Source: Haliotis asinina (taxonomy: Eukaryota > Mollusca > Gastropoda > Lepetellida > Haliotidae). Taken from it: a DNA stretch of 64,000 nucleotides. The notes below the pieces were generated by a model, which searched no databases, was not told where the DNA came from, and saw nothing but the letters and a program-made list of their open reading frames with translations. The stretch lies in NCBI RefSeq assembly GCF_037392515.1, contig NC_090295.1, positions 14,031,001-14,095,000 of the forward strand, given 5' to 3'. Of this stretch, positions 12,116-23,075 are shown in pieces (the first letter of the stretch is position 1; each line of letters opens with the position of its first letter). The translations under genes were made by a program, and so were the position numbers.

Positions 12116-14730
12116 ATGTTTCACGTAACAGTTGTCGTCTGCTTTCTACTCTTCAAATCAGCCATGCCCCTGAGCCAACCCGCTGGATGTAAATACGAGG
12201 ACGGGCTGTTCACGTGTGGGTTCAAAACTTCAATTCCCCTTAATGCCCTTGGATTCGACCCACGACCTCAGAGACTAGTTATTGACGATGTGAACGGCGC
12301 CCTCTCGGAATCGTCGTTCAAAAACTTCTTTCAAGTAAACGTCTCAGCGTTTGACCCGAACTATTCATCTTCATTAACAATCATCTGCACCACTGGTGGG
12401 TCGGCTGTGCTCATTTTGGACAATTCCTCTTTCCCGGGGATGGGTTTTTATCAGGACGTCCGGATCATAAACTGCCAGTTCAACAGCATCCCATCTGGAG
12501 CTTTCACGAATCTTGGCACAGTGAATCTGTTAAGTTTCGAAGGCGGTTCCATCGACAACCTCGACATTAACGCGTTTCTTGGTGTGAACATCAAGAAAGA
12601 TACGACCATCCCGACACCAAGGGGAGAATTCGCCTTGTCTAACACCAAACTTGCACAGGGGGGTTTGAGTCGTGGTGTCCTTGACCCCTTCACGGAGGCC
12701 AGCGTTCTGACGTTGAACAATTGTCGTATTCGGGTTATAGATTTCGCGTTGTTCAGCAAGATGAAATATCTGAGCCGTATCAGCTTGGACAACAATCCGT
12801 TCACCTATATCGGCAACAACATCTTCAACGGGCTTGAGAGTCTTAGAATGATCAGTATGAACAACCTGCCATGGACGTGTTCCTGTGCGGCGTTGTGGTT
12901 CCTGCAGTTTGCCGCCGACAAAAAGATCGACCTCCAGGGTGATATGATGTGTTCATCCCCAAAGGAATACAACCGTAAGTTGTTATACCATACACTCAAC
13001 TTTATAATGCAACAAGCGAGAACGTTCTTCTGAAATGCGCTGATTTGTATTTTAATGTCACCACGCTTATCCACGAGGCAACATTTTTCCTCTATCTGCA
13101 GCAAGGTTGCGGATGTCACAGTCTCCTCCATCTGGGAGTGTAACCAGCTTATAAAGGGTAATAAGGTGAAACATAGGGTGTGGAGGTTATGTACCCAGTG
13201 TGCAATGACATACTGATTTCTCAGTTGACAAATGGCTCCATGCAGCTGCAACATTGCTTAGTCAAGCCTTACACGACAAGAGGGTCTCAAACGTTGACCT
13301 ACAATCTCGTCACATGGTTGTTGTGAATCTGCAATGGTCATTATGTTTCCTTTTCCATCAGCCCAACATTTCCTGCTTCATTAAACATACTTAAAGTGAA
13401 ACACAGGATCCTGGTAAACAAGGCACGTAACTCTGTTGCAACACACCAGCTGTTTGTGTCATATTATCTCCATATAAGATCTTTATTAACAAATTTTCTT
13501 CCATTCAGGTGAAACAGGCTGGTAGCTGAAGGACTTTATCTGTATGTGTTATTTCCCATAGGACCGTTTGGCGACCAGTGTTCACTTTAACCATTAGTCA
13601 TATTTATTCAGCAACATTCTTATTCACACTAATATCCTGCAGGACGTCAGTTACTCAGTAAATAGCCCACATAACAAGGGGTCATCTTGTATCTGTGGTA
13701 TCAACAAATCATTTGTCTAATGTCTGGATTGTTGCAGGGAGACGTATAACAACGTACCAGGCCGAGGTATGCGGGGCGGTTGTGGCATGTCCCGCTGGGC
13801 TAAGGCCAAGTGAGTGCCGTACTGTTGTACACCAACACGAGTGATCATTGTTCCATTCTTGTTTGTCATTGTTAACATCAACAATCTGGGAAACTCTTGT
13901 TCTGGCGCTAAGTTTAACGTCCGTGCTACGAGATGTGCATTCCTGAGTACCACATTCTTAAGTGCAGGTCAGGGTGCTCTAAGGGTACAACGGTACCCCG
14001 ATCGGAGGAGACGTCATTACGCTTGCCCGTCGATTCGAGAGATCTGCTCTTATAATTTGACTGTCACCAACACCTAAAATGTAGATATGTCAACCACTGT
14101 GATACACGACACGGTTTTATAGGTTGATATGACTATGTTACCTCTATGTACAGTAGGGTTGCCTCCCTTTGTCGTACCAGAACTCGCATATCGAGTGTGT
14201 ATAAAACTTCGGCATCTTTAATTGTATGTTACACTGAACTAGAAATGGATGTTACTTGTTTCATTTTTGCAAACTGTGAAAGATGTTGGCTGTTTTGTTT
14301 CCTTAACGCCGCACTCAGCAATATTCCAGTTCTATGGCGGCGGTCTTTAAATAATCGGGTCTGTGTCAGACAAACCGACGATCAACAGCATGTGCATAAA
14401 TCTACACATTTGGGGACATGTGTCCACCAAGTCAGACCACCTTTAATCATCTCTAACGGCAATCGTGGATTGCTGAGGACCAATTCTAACCCTTATCTTG
14501 ATAAATATGTAATATTGTCTCATGTCTTTTCAGTGTCCGGGATTTGTCTCACCTGGTTACAGATCCTCTCCTTCAGCCTCACCTTCCTCTCCTTCGGCGT
14601 CATTGTCGTCTGCATCGTCTTCATCCTCAAGAACAGACGCGACATATTCTGGAAGACGCCCAAGAAGACTCCTGTCAAGTCTGTTGACGGGCACCGAGCC
14701 GCGCCTAGAAGAGTCACGCCATATGTATAG
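12116..14730 (+). CDS. Leucine-rich-repeat single-pass membrane protein
   Basis: Exons 12116-12974, 13738-13809 and 14534-14730 (GT-AG, phases match) give 375 aa. ATG 12116 is the first in the frame after a stop at 12092. Residues 1-20 (MFHVTVVVCFLLFKSAMP) form a signal peptide. Next come degenerate LRRs, clearest at VLTLNNCRIRVIDFALFSKM and ISLDNNPFTYIGNNIFNGL. An LRRCT cap starts near residue 252 (LPWTCSCAALWFLQF) and its last cysteines are supplied by the second exon (EVCGAVVAC). The third exon encodes a membrane helix (about 318-341, SLTFLSFGVIVVCIVFIL) and a short basic 34-aa tail without TIR or kinase domain. Likely a cell-surface recognition or adhesion protein; partner unknown. No orthologue named. 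A 3' UTR with AATAAA at 14832 follows. Confidence 0.8.
14302..14500 (-). repeat. SINE-A copy in the second LRR-gene intron
   Basis: Begins 'cttaacgccgcactcagcaa', passes 'gatcaacagcatgtgcataa' and ends 'gaccaattctaaccc'. Inserted about 30 bp upstream of the last acceptor of the LRR gene. Confidence 0.8.
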
Positions 14731-14797
14731 CGGGCAGAATGACGAAAGTCACGCAGTCTCTCAGTGAATCAGTTAAATAGTCCATCTCTGTTCTACT

Positions 14798-15120
14798 CAG
14801 TAAAATATTCAGTGTAACCCAGTGTCTCTCAAATAAAGCATTCATTCAGTTTTTTATTGTCTCAATATTTATTGTCTCCTCAAAAGTATTGTCTCTGTTT
14901 ATGAGTGTCTACTGTCAATCATTTCAAGTTCTGCCCAGTAAAATATTCAGTATAACCCAGCGTCTCTCATGTAAAACATTCTCTCAGTTTGTCAAAGTGT
15001 CATTTTAATAGTTCATCTCCTTAGAATGTATTGTTGCAATTATCAGTGTCTGTTATTTCAGATGATGTTCATAGTGTAATATTCAACATAACCCAGTGTC
15101 TCTAAATTAAGCTTTCCCTC
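14798..15120 (+). repeat. Three diverged ~138-bp tandem copies in the LRR-gene 3' region
   Basis: The block 'gtaaaatattcagtgtaacc' + 'cagtgtctctcaaataaagc' recurs at about 14800, 14938 and 15077. Only the first copy keeps AATAAA (14832-14837), so it is the likely polyadenylation signal. The later copies read 'catgtaaaac' and 'taaattaag' at that place. Confidence 0.7.
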
Positions 15121-15794
15121 TCCCAATAACAGTGCACCTCCGTAAAACATTACTTTTTATTAATTTCAGTGGGATCATCGTTGCTGAAAAGAAACACTTA
15201 AATACTTTGATTCATTTCGGAATTAGCGTTGTCTCTGACTGGAAGTGCTCTCCCAAGTAAGTGATGGGAGAAGACGTTCATCATAATATCAACCACCTGT
15301 TTACCAGGCCCACTTTATTCACAGGTCGTCTTGATATATTAAATTCGATGTAGTATATTTTACGTCAGTTTAATTTAATCATTAAAGCACAAAGGTAGGG
15401 GAGGATATTCGTTTCTTACCTGAGGCGATGTGGACTTACGGCTTAAATTTATCATGCAGCGGTACTTTGGGCCGTGTGTACAGAATTACGAATTTATATT
15501 TGATTGATAAGTGACTGGTTGATGCCACACTACGATACTGAGCCGAGTTACACGGTTGTGTAGTCTGTAGTATTTCTGACCTCTGACTTCTTATTTGGCC
15601 ATTCCTGAATTTTGCGTATCGTGGCTTTCGACCTGAACCATTTAACACTATTCTTGACCTGTCGAGTGTTCTCATTTCTTTGCAGAGAAAACTATATTCT
15701 GATGTATCTAAACCGATTTTGAGTGTCGATAAAACAATATCATATTAACTGACTTCTTCTGTCTTCTGTCGACCTTCCATTATGAGAAGTACGC
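15121..15794. other. Intergenic, nothing recognised
   Basis: No repeat family or coding frame recognised. Confidence 0.45.
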
Positions 15795-15978
15795 GTAATC
15801 CATGTATGTCGTAAAAGGCGACTAACGGTATCCGATGGTCAGGCTCGGATCGGATGACACATGCCATCGATCCCAGATTGTTTAGATCGATACTCATGCT
15901 GTTGGCCACTGGAATGTCTGGTCCAGACCGCCGACATGAAGCTTGAATATTATTGAGTGCGGCGTAAAACTAACCACC
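15795..15978 (+). repeat. SINE-A copy
   Basis: From 'gtaatccatgtatgtcgtaa' to 'gagtgcggcgtaaaactaac', lacking part of the head. Shows 'gatcgatactcatgctgttg' and 'ctggtccagacc'. Confidence 0.8.
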
Positions 15979-16318
15979 AGTAGACTATATAGTGGGGTAC
16001 AGACTGCCGGTAGCCATCTGTATTTGTACCTTAGCTTTGCCTCGATCATGGGATCGAATCCAAATCTTGTCTGCAATAATTCGCAAACCCAACATAATAT
16101 GGTATCACGAAAGTGGTAAATGTCTTCAATCTGAACAAGTATTCATCCAGCTGGAAGTCCCAAGGCAACATCCTCCTTCCGTTACACGCTTTGGCTGAAC
16201 TTTTCTCGAAACAATATATCCCCGAACACATGACAAAATCCTTCGTTTTGACTCAGTGCTATGTGTGACTCATACTCTCCGCTTCTATTCTGATAGAATT
16301 GTTGTGATATCGGAATGG

Positions 16319-16324
16319 GATTGT

Positions 16325-16391
<67 letters not shown>

Positions 16392-16443
16392 TTCATTGCA
16401 TTGCATTGCATTGCATTGCATTGCATTGCATTGCATTGCATTG
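16319..16443. repeat. Compound microsatellite (TTTA)n (TTGCA)n
   Basis: About 18 units of TTTA followed directly by about 10 units of the pentamer TTGCA. Long apparent frames over it are only the periodicity of the repeat. Confidence 0.97.
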
Positions 16444-16914
16444 TGTCCAGTATATTTTCTTTCAGGAACATTCTTTCCTCCGGAAGCTTTTACCCGGCCA
16501 CATGAATCATTTACAATATTATTGGAATACTGTCCAGAGCAGCACTAGAACCACCATCACTTGCCATATACACGTCTTATAGAATCCACGCCACACAAGT
16601 TAAGTGTTGACATTATTTACGCTGCATGAATGGCACACTAACAACCATCCATTACGAAAATACATTTCTCGATTAAGACTGAATTGAGTCAAATATGTTT
16701 TTATAAATGACTATAATATACTGCTATAACAGGGCCATCGTTAGATGACCACAGCGTGAATCAGTTGAACGGGAACGGACGTTCAAAACAGGGAATTGAC
16801 TGCAACATAGTGAAACCAATCTAATGTGTTCTTTTTGCATGGATGTAAAACATTCATTAATCACGGTTTTTAAACACACTGTGATATATCTATATATATA
16901 CCACCTTGAAGGTT

Positions 16915-17173
16915 GGGGTGAAACGGTCCGCTTTTACCGCGGCACGGGACGTTTTGATATCTTTCTTCCGGTCATCTGGCAAAGAAATGCATGGAACTCG
17001 AGAAAATGATTCGATATCTGGACATTTTAGAAAAAGAGCTTAAAAGGTTTAATACAACGACTACGAAAACCCAAAATATCGAACTTTTGGATTGCATTAC
17101 GGTATGTCGAACCGAAGGCAAATTACCGCGGTTCTGCTAATAAGCGTGATACCGCGATGTACCGTTTCACCCC
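16915..17173. mobile_element. 259-bp MITE-like element
   Basis: Terminal inverted repeats GGGGTGAAACGGT at 16915 and ACCGTTTCACCCC ending at 17173 are perfect over 13 bp, with a weaker continuation (ttaccgcgg / ataccgcga). No clear target duplication. Too short to encode a transposase. Family not assigned. Confidence 0.65.
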
Positions 17174-17232
17174 TGCTAGGCAATCTCTATTCCTTCAACA
17201 GCAGAAATGTCCTCTCATCGAGAGACAAGGGA

Positions 17233-17479
17233 CGAGTTTTACGCCGCACTCAGCAATATTCCATCTATGTGACGGCTGTCTGTAAATAATCGAGTCTGGA
17301 CCAGACAATCCAGTGATCAACAGCATGAACTTCGATCTGCGCAATCGGGAACCGATGACATGTGTCAACCAAGTCAGCGACCACCCGTTCGCGTTATTCA
17401 GCTTTTACGACAAGAATACTCGCCTTTTATGGCAAACATGGTTTGCTGACGGCCTATTCTATAGCGAACGTCACGGGTT
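17233..17479 (-). repeat. SINE-A copy
   Basis: Begins 'cgagttttacgccgcactca' and runs through 'gaccagacaatccagtgatc' and 'ccgatgacatgtgtcaacca' to 'tagcgaacgtcacgggt'. Nearly full length, 60 bp after the MITE. Confidence 0.85.
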
Positions 17480-18029
17480 TCGAGAGACAAGGAAGCTGGC
17501 AAACTGTCGTAGTATAATATATTCCAGTCGAAGTACAGGTATTCCCTTCAGATTTACCTGTAATTCAGTTAGTAACTCCTTGGATACCACAGCCATGTTA
17601 GAATTGGTCATTAGATCAAAGTTTTAACGTGAAAGTAGACTTACAATGGCAAACTCATGTGACATGACTTGTGTGGTTTGTACCACGAACGACCCTGGAG
17701 CGTTGATTTTAACCTATGATTCTTGTCAATGTCATTTGATTTCCGAGATTATTTTAGAAGTATTCTAAAATATATATTTTTCAAAGCGAGTGCAGCTGAG
17801 TCACTATCATTGCATTCATTGTCATCACCTATTTCCCTTTATCATGAACAAAATATTCAAGAGGCCCTCACTTGTTTTCACGCGGAAAACTTGTTGAGAG
17901 AATAGGCGACGTGCCCAAAATATAGCTCCAGAACAACGAACTCAACCACAGTGCGTACTACCATATAGCCTAACAAATCATGAAGTAGGTATTTCTGTGA
18001 GGAGCTTGCGATGACGTATACAAGTACCA

Positions 18030-18037
18030 TGACGTCA
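18030..18037. promoter_or_regulatory. CRE-like palindrome TGACGTCA upstream of coiled-coil gene copy 1
   Basis: Perfect cAMP-response-element consensus about 500 bp before the ATG. The same site plus some 45 bp of flank ('acaatcaga.cc', 'cggaggtgtcgt') is preserved upstream of the inverted gene copy at 45080. A possible 5' UTR exon ends at the donor 'acg|gtaaga' at 18186. Confidence 0.5.
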
Positions 18038-18531
18038 CGACAATCAGACCCTAGTGACAGCGGAGGTGTCGTCACGCAGCTGTCAGCTCTGTCAAAAGCG
18101 TGCATTTTGGCTAATCTGTAAAGATTAAGAGTTACACACCTTGGAGAAAAGTTATTTATTGGATAGAAACCATCGCAAAGCAACGGTAAGAATTATTACA
18201 TATATATTATATTTTTTAACAAGAAACTAACACAACTGCGTGCACTGGACTAAAATTTGCTATTAAAAACAATGCCTTCAACATTTTTTTAGATTTTGAA
18301 TCGTGGAAGATTAAATAGACGTTTAAGTATGCTACAGAAGCATTAAAGACAATTAGTTTATTTAGCCACTTTATCTTCGGTATACCGATGTTTCAAGAAG
18401 ATTTTCTTTATTCCTCTATTCCTTTCAAGCACCGTTAAGCATGTTTTTTCGATATTCAAACAGTGTGAGCCTTTTGTAATTTTTTTCTCCGACATTTTGT
18501 AATATTTTTTCCTCATTTGTCTCTTTTTCAG

Positions 18532-20786
18532 ATGGGTCGGTTGCTACATAAGTTAGCCGTGAGAGCAGGGACAAAGGTTCTGTCTCCAATCCCGGAGTTG
18601 CCCGAAGGGTCCCGATCACCTACCCCAGTCAATGGTAAGTTATCTGATAGTCCACATATTGTTTTTACATACCACTTGTCAATGTAATTCTCTCAATAAT
18701 GTTATCATTGCTTTGTTTTACGCAGATGCTTCCAACACAAGTCCAAAGAGACCAGAAAGCCCAAAACTCAGCGAAGAGGAATGGTAGGCACCGTCAACAG
18801 TACAAGTATTACATGGAAGCATTATCAAATGTTTCATGTCACTATCCACATTTCGCCTTTTGACTTTGAAGAGATTGTATGTAATAAGAACGGAATTCGC
18901 TTAACAGCACGAGCATTTATCTATGTATTTGGGATACGATGGGTCGATCAAACCATTGTCCCAACGTTCTCGGCAATCAGATTTCTTATGCATATGAAAA
19001 GGATTTTGTCGCCTTGTTTAAGAAATACCTTAAACTGACAGAGAGAACAATTATCAAACGTTGCTGCCTTTCTGTTCTTTTGTTTAAACATTGACTAATC
19101 CATATTTCACATCCCGCCCGTCATGTTTTCAAAATACTTTCAAACAAATTTGTCAAGACATTTCAGTTACAATTCAGTTTCACCAGAGCTGTTTGAATAA
19201 GAGGAAATGTACCAAGAACAGAATAAACAACAAAGTCAATCATATTTTCTGTTCATTCCTGAGAACCATATTATTGAAGTTACGATTAATTCAGACGAGT
19301 TTGCAATCAAATCTAGGATATGCATACTGACATCGCCTAGCACTCTGTATCCAGTATATTAGTTACTGACTTATTTTATCCGAGTTTGCACATATGTATA
19401 CTATCTTGTCATCTTAACAGTATTCGGTCTTAACGTTATATATGTAATTCATAGGTAAATAAAGTTCTTTCATGGAAGAAACACTTTAATGAGTGAGGGA
19501 GTCTAGTTTATGTCGCAGTCGGCAATGTTCCAGCTGTATGACAGCAGTCTGTAAATAACCGTGTCTAGACGAACATCGTGAGCATCGGTCTTCGTAATTG
19601 AGATACGATGACATGTAGATCCCTCAAATAATGTTCGTAAAAAATCCGTAATCTTACTTTTAATAGTTATAAATTGGGGTGATGGGGTACTGTATCCAGC
19701 GACTGCTTGTCACGTCCAGGCTACAATTCCCCATATGGGCACAATGTGCGAAGCCTAATTACTCTCGTGTCTGATAATGATAATGCTGGAATATTGCTGA
19801 AGGCGGCCTAAAACTAAACTCACTAGCTGTCTGATATCGATTCACTTCAGGGGGGTAACCTTCCTAGTTTTACCTTAGGGGTTTCTAATAAAGGCCAAAT
19901 GCTCATGATACGAGCTCGTACCGTCGAAATATATATGGAAAGGATTTTGTCGCCTTGTTTTAGAATATTTTTTGTGCGTGTGAGCAATAAATAATCAGTA
20001 ACAATGAACCTTTGTCTTCACGTTTCCCAACTGTCTGATGGAAACACCCACCTCTTCTCTTGCAGCTTCTTGAAGCATCTCCAGAGTATCGAGGCCGAAT
20101 ACAGACAGGACATGGAGAATGTGAGACGAGAACTCCGACTGATGCAGAGAACAAATGCCAGGACGGAGAAGGACCTCAAATTCTATCGAGAACAGTACGA
20201 CATCTACAAGCCGGACTGGCACAATAATCAGGCCAAGCTTCTGGACCTAAAGATGACTCTGGTCAGAAAACAGCCGTTGAAGAAAGCCATTGACAGACTG
20301 TATTCCCTCGAAGATGAAAATATGGCATTGAGGAAATCTTACTTCAAGACTGTTCTGGAAAACAATTCTCTGAGGAAACTCTGGATGAACATGGAGGGTG
20401 AGGACATTGAGGACGAAGAACTCCCAGATGTTGAGAACATAAGAGAGGCAATAGTTCCTAGACCTCCCACAGCTTCCGATAACGGCAGGGCGGGATCAGC
20501 CAGACGCCGTCCATCCACAGGCAAGTCCAGGAAGGATCTGCTTCATCTGCCGCCTATCACGGAGAACAACAAGACCGTGGCATCTCTCAAGCAGACGACA
20601 GCTACACCACCTGAGAAGAAACAAAGCCAGTCTCCCGTTCATCTGCCACAGCTGGTCCCCACTCCCCCAGCCGGTCCACGTAGAAATCCCCCAAGCAGAC
20701 GCCAGAGCAGAATTCCAGTGGCCTTACCGCCAATCCGAGGTGCGACTTCTGTAGACGGTGCTCGGTTTAGCCGGAAAGGTGTGTAG
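18532..20786 (+). CDS. Coiled-coil protein with Pro/Arg-rich tail, copy 1
   Basis: Exons 18532-18634, 18726-18783 and 20066-20786 total 882 nt, giving 293 aa with consistent phases. ATG 18532 directly follows an acceptor-like ctctttttcag, so a 5' UTR exon is expected upstream. The N-terminal ~54 residues are basic and Ser/Pro-rich (MGRLLHKLAVRAGTKVLSPI). Residues ~55-165 are a charged helical region with heptad character (FLKHLQSIEAEYRQDMENVR, NMALRKSYFKTVLENNSLRK). An acidic patch (GEDIEDEELPDVENI) follows, then a disordered Pro/Arg-rich tail ending FSRKGV. No catalytic motif or membrane segment. Function not recognised; a cytoskeletal or axonemal role is a guess only. The inverted copy at 42787-44377 is about 97% identical in protein by eye. 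Confidence 0.8.
19491..19622 (-). repeat. Partial SINE-A copy in intron 2 of copy 1
   Basis: Starts 'gagtgagggagtctagttta', with 'cagtcggcaatgttccag' and 'tctgtaaataaccgtgtct'. This insertion and the next explain part of why this intron is ~770 bp longer than its counterpart in the inverted copy. Confidence 0.7.
19677..19834 (+). repeat. SINE-B copy in intron 2 of copy 1
   Basis: Runs 'ggggtgatggggtactgtat', 'cgcttgtcacg'-like text, 'ccccatatgggcacaatgtg', 'tgctggaatattgctgaagg' and a 'taaaactaaactcact' tail. Confidence 0.75.
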
Positions 20787-21120
20787 GACGGTGGTCGCAA
20801 GATATGGAAGGGACAGGAGAACAGGGGTGTCTCGTGGTTAAACATGGATGGATGCCTGTATAAGATTAATTTTGTGTACAAAAGTGGAGTGGCTCGTCAT
20901 TAAGGGTGGATCGAGCAGAAAGCATGGATAGGTGACTTTATAATTTATAGCTTCTGCGTGTATATGTGACATGTGGTCTTGAAGGACACTTTACCCTTTA
21001 CCCTTTAAGCAGGGTGTCATCGTCAGACATAGAAGAAATTGTACAAACCTCATGTGCATATCGCTGACAGTTTCCGTCATAAATCCTAAATAATCCTTTC
21101 ATTCATTCAGTGTATCCAAC
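20787..21120 (+). other. 3' UTR of coiled-coil copy 1, shared with copy 2
   Basis: Matches the reverse complement of 42450-42786 almost base for base, including 'accctttaccctttaa'. The match stops at the 'cagtgtatccaacc' words near 21120, which marks one duplication edge. Some AATAAT but no AATAAA was seen. Confidence 0.6.
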
Positions 21121-21245
21121 CATTCAGTGTATCCAAGGTGTGTAGTACGGTGATCGCAAGATCTGGAGGGGACAGGTGGACAGGAGTGTCTCGTGATTAA
21201 ACATGAATGGATGCCTGTATAAGATTAATTTTCTGTACAGATATG
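21121..21245 (+). repeat. Partial second copy of the coiled-coil gene 3' end
   Basis: 'ggtgtgtagtacggtgatcg' to 'taagattaattttctgtaca' repeats the sequence around the stop codon and first ~100 bp of 3' UTR at 20778-20878. It covers only the last codons, so it is a noncoding relic of a local tandem duplication. Confidence 0.75.
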
Positions 21246-21687
21246 GGGCATGCGTGTTCTTAACATTAACTCCTTGGAAGTGATGTTTCAGCAGACATAA
21301 TGGACACAAAACTAAATGTAAATCCTCCCTTGTTATTACCGATGTCTTTGCAATAATTCAATTTCATTTCCTACATATCCATCTTTCAATCCATCTGTTT
21401 ACTTACACCACCAATTCGACATATATTAGGGCTGCCAATACCCTCATGAAATAAATGTCCATCTTCAACATGATAATCCGCCCACAGATTTTAGCCTACA
21501 AGATGTCTTCATCAAAGTCAAACTCAATTGGTGTCATTATTTGGCCTCGTTGTTGTTGATGCAAGATTTATGTAAACTCTCTCCAGATTCCTTAAGAGCT
21601 CACAAGTGCCTACAATTCACGTATGGTTCATTGTGTAGTCTGCTTCTTTTGATTCCCATCTCGTATGTGGACTAGACATCGGGGGAG
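21246..21687. other. Intergenic, nothing recognised
   Basis: AT-rich; no supported feature. Confidence 0.45.
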
Positions 21688-21835
21688 GTGGGGTAGCCAA
21701 GTAGTTAATGCGTTCGTCCGTGACGCCGATGACCCAGGTTCAACTCCCTACATGGGTTCAATGTGAGAAGCCCATTTCTTTATATTCTTATACGCACCAT
21801 GAGTGAGCGTCAGAAACAGGCCTAAAGATAACAAT
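21688..21835 (+). repeat. SINE-B copy, 3' part diverged
   Basis: Head 'ggggtagccaagtagttaat' + 'gcgttcgtccgtgacgccga' + 'cccaggttcaactcc' resembles a tRNA with A and B boxes; then 'acatgggttcaatgtgagaa'. One of the better copies for seeing the pol III promoter. Confidence 0.75.
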
Positions 21836-22142
21836 TGAGTCAAATAACAGCCATTTCCTTATTGGGGGTATGGGTGGCCCATTTATGAGTGACGCTTCAA
21901 CTCGCTGTGTACCGCAGCGATCCTTGGGCGCACAAGAACTACCGTCGAGTCGCGGCTGTCCCCGATGATGTTCCCAAGTTGCCATAAATGTGCACGTGTG
22001 TTTCGTGTCCTACATTCGCACCACCATACACATATATCTGACACGCTGACAGGAATTCAGTTTCATGCCGCGTTAAATTTACAAAACTCGATCGGTGCCA
22101 CTGTTCCCATGTTACACTGTTGAATATGTGTTTTATATTTTA

Positions 22143-22400
22143 CAGGTGCTTCTTGCATTTATTAACGTGTTTGCTTTTATCATAACTATAAAGTGTAGTG
22201 AGTCAGTTCAGTTTTACGCCGCTTTGAACAATAATCCAGCAATATCACACATTCTATGCACGTTGGGACTGAACCCGAGCTTTAGGCGTGACGAGAGAGC
22301 ACTTTAACCACCAGGCTACCCCACCGCCCCTTACATATATTTAAAGGTGCTTCTTGCATCTATGTTTGTGTTTCTGTTTTTGTCGATTATATTGAAAAGT
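22143..22400. repeat. Local direct duplication around a SINE-B copy
   Basis: 'aggtgcttcttgcat' plus ~45 bp (ending 'taaagtgtag' / 'aaaagtgtttag') occurs at 22144 and again at 22346. The SINE-B copy (22197-22331, inverse orientation, 'ttttacgccgctttgaacaa' to 'ccaccaggctaccccaccgc') lies between them. The repeats are too long and too diverged to be an ordinary target duplication. Confidence 0.6.
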
Positions 22401-22832
22401 GTTTAGTTGTACTTCGTAACAAAAAATATATTAGTGACTAAATATACAGTTATTACATTTTACTCTATAAGCCTTAAACATAATTTTCAGATCTTGTGAT
22501 CTGTTAAATGTCGGTGTTATTACACACCCGACATTGGTACTTAAAACATCAACTGAAGAATAAAGAACCTTGCGTTACAAACTGTTTTTTCTTTGTGTTA
22601 CATATGTACGTTTTGCAATACAACAAACTCATAGTCTGTTTTCCAGGCAATATTACTCTTGAGGCTTTTCATTTCGTCAGAACATCCGGGTTAGAACTGA
22701 GACTCCTATCACGAAGCAACCTTTACTAAGGTTAACCTTAACTCACATTTTATAACACTTCACTAAGGTTACCTTAGTGACTTACGATCACCTTACTGCT
22801 TTGTGAAAGGAGGGCTAGTGCCTACATTTTCG

Positions 22833-22905
22833 AAGCTCTCTTAGTGCTAAGATAGTCGTAAGTGCCATACATTAACTTACGACTATTTTAGGGATAGGAG
22901 AGCTT
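22833..22905. repeat. Foldback element
   Basis: Arms 'aagctctcttagtgctaaga' + 'tagtcgtaagt' and the inverse 'acttacgacta...gagagctt' around an 11-bp centre. The flanking 'tttgtgaaagg' and the arm words resemble the ends of the foldbacks near 48.4 kb. Confidence 0.7.
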
Positions 22906-22928
22906 CTAAACCCTAGGCCGTGGAACTC

Positions 22929-23075
22929 CAGCAACGAATTCCAGTTGCAAAAGGTGTCTTTAGGGATCGGGTGGTCAGGCTAGCAGACTTAGTAGAGATG
23001 TGGCATCGTATCCCAACTGCCGACTTATATTCATGCTGTTGATCATTGGATTGTTTGGTCCAGTAACGACGTTAA
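22929..23075 (+). repeat. Partial SINE-A copy
   Basis: 'ccagcaacgaattccag', 'gggatcgggtggtcaggcta', 'atgctgttgatcattggatt', 'ttggtccagtaacg', then 'gacgttaaacaaat'. Diverged and shortened at the 3' end. Confidence 0.7.

Noticed and set aside
16256-16582. 108-codon frame over the TTTA/TTGCA repeat
   Set aside because: Entirely explained by repeat periodicity (IYLFIYLF, ALHCIALHC).
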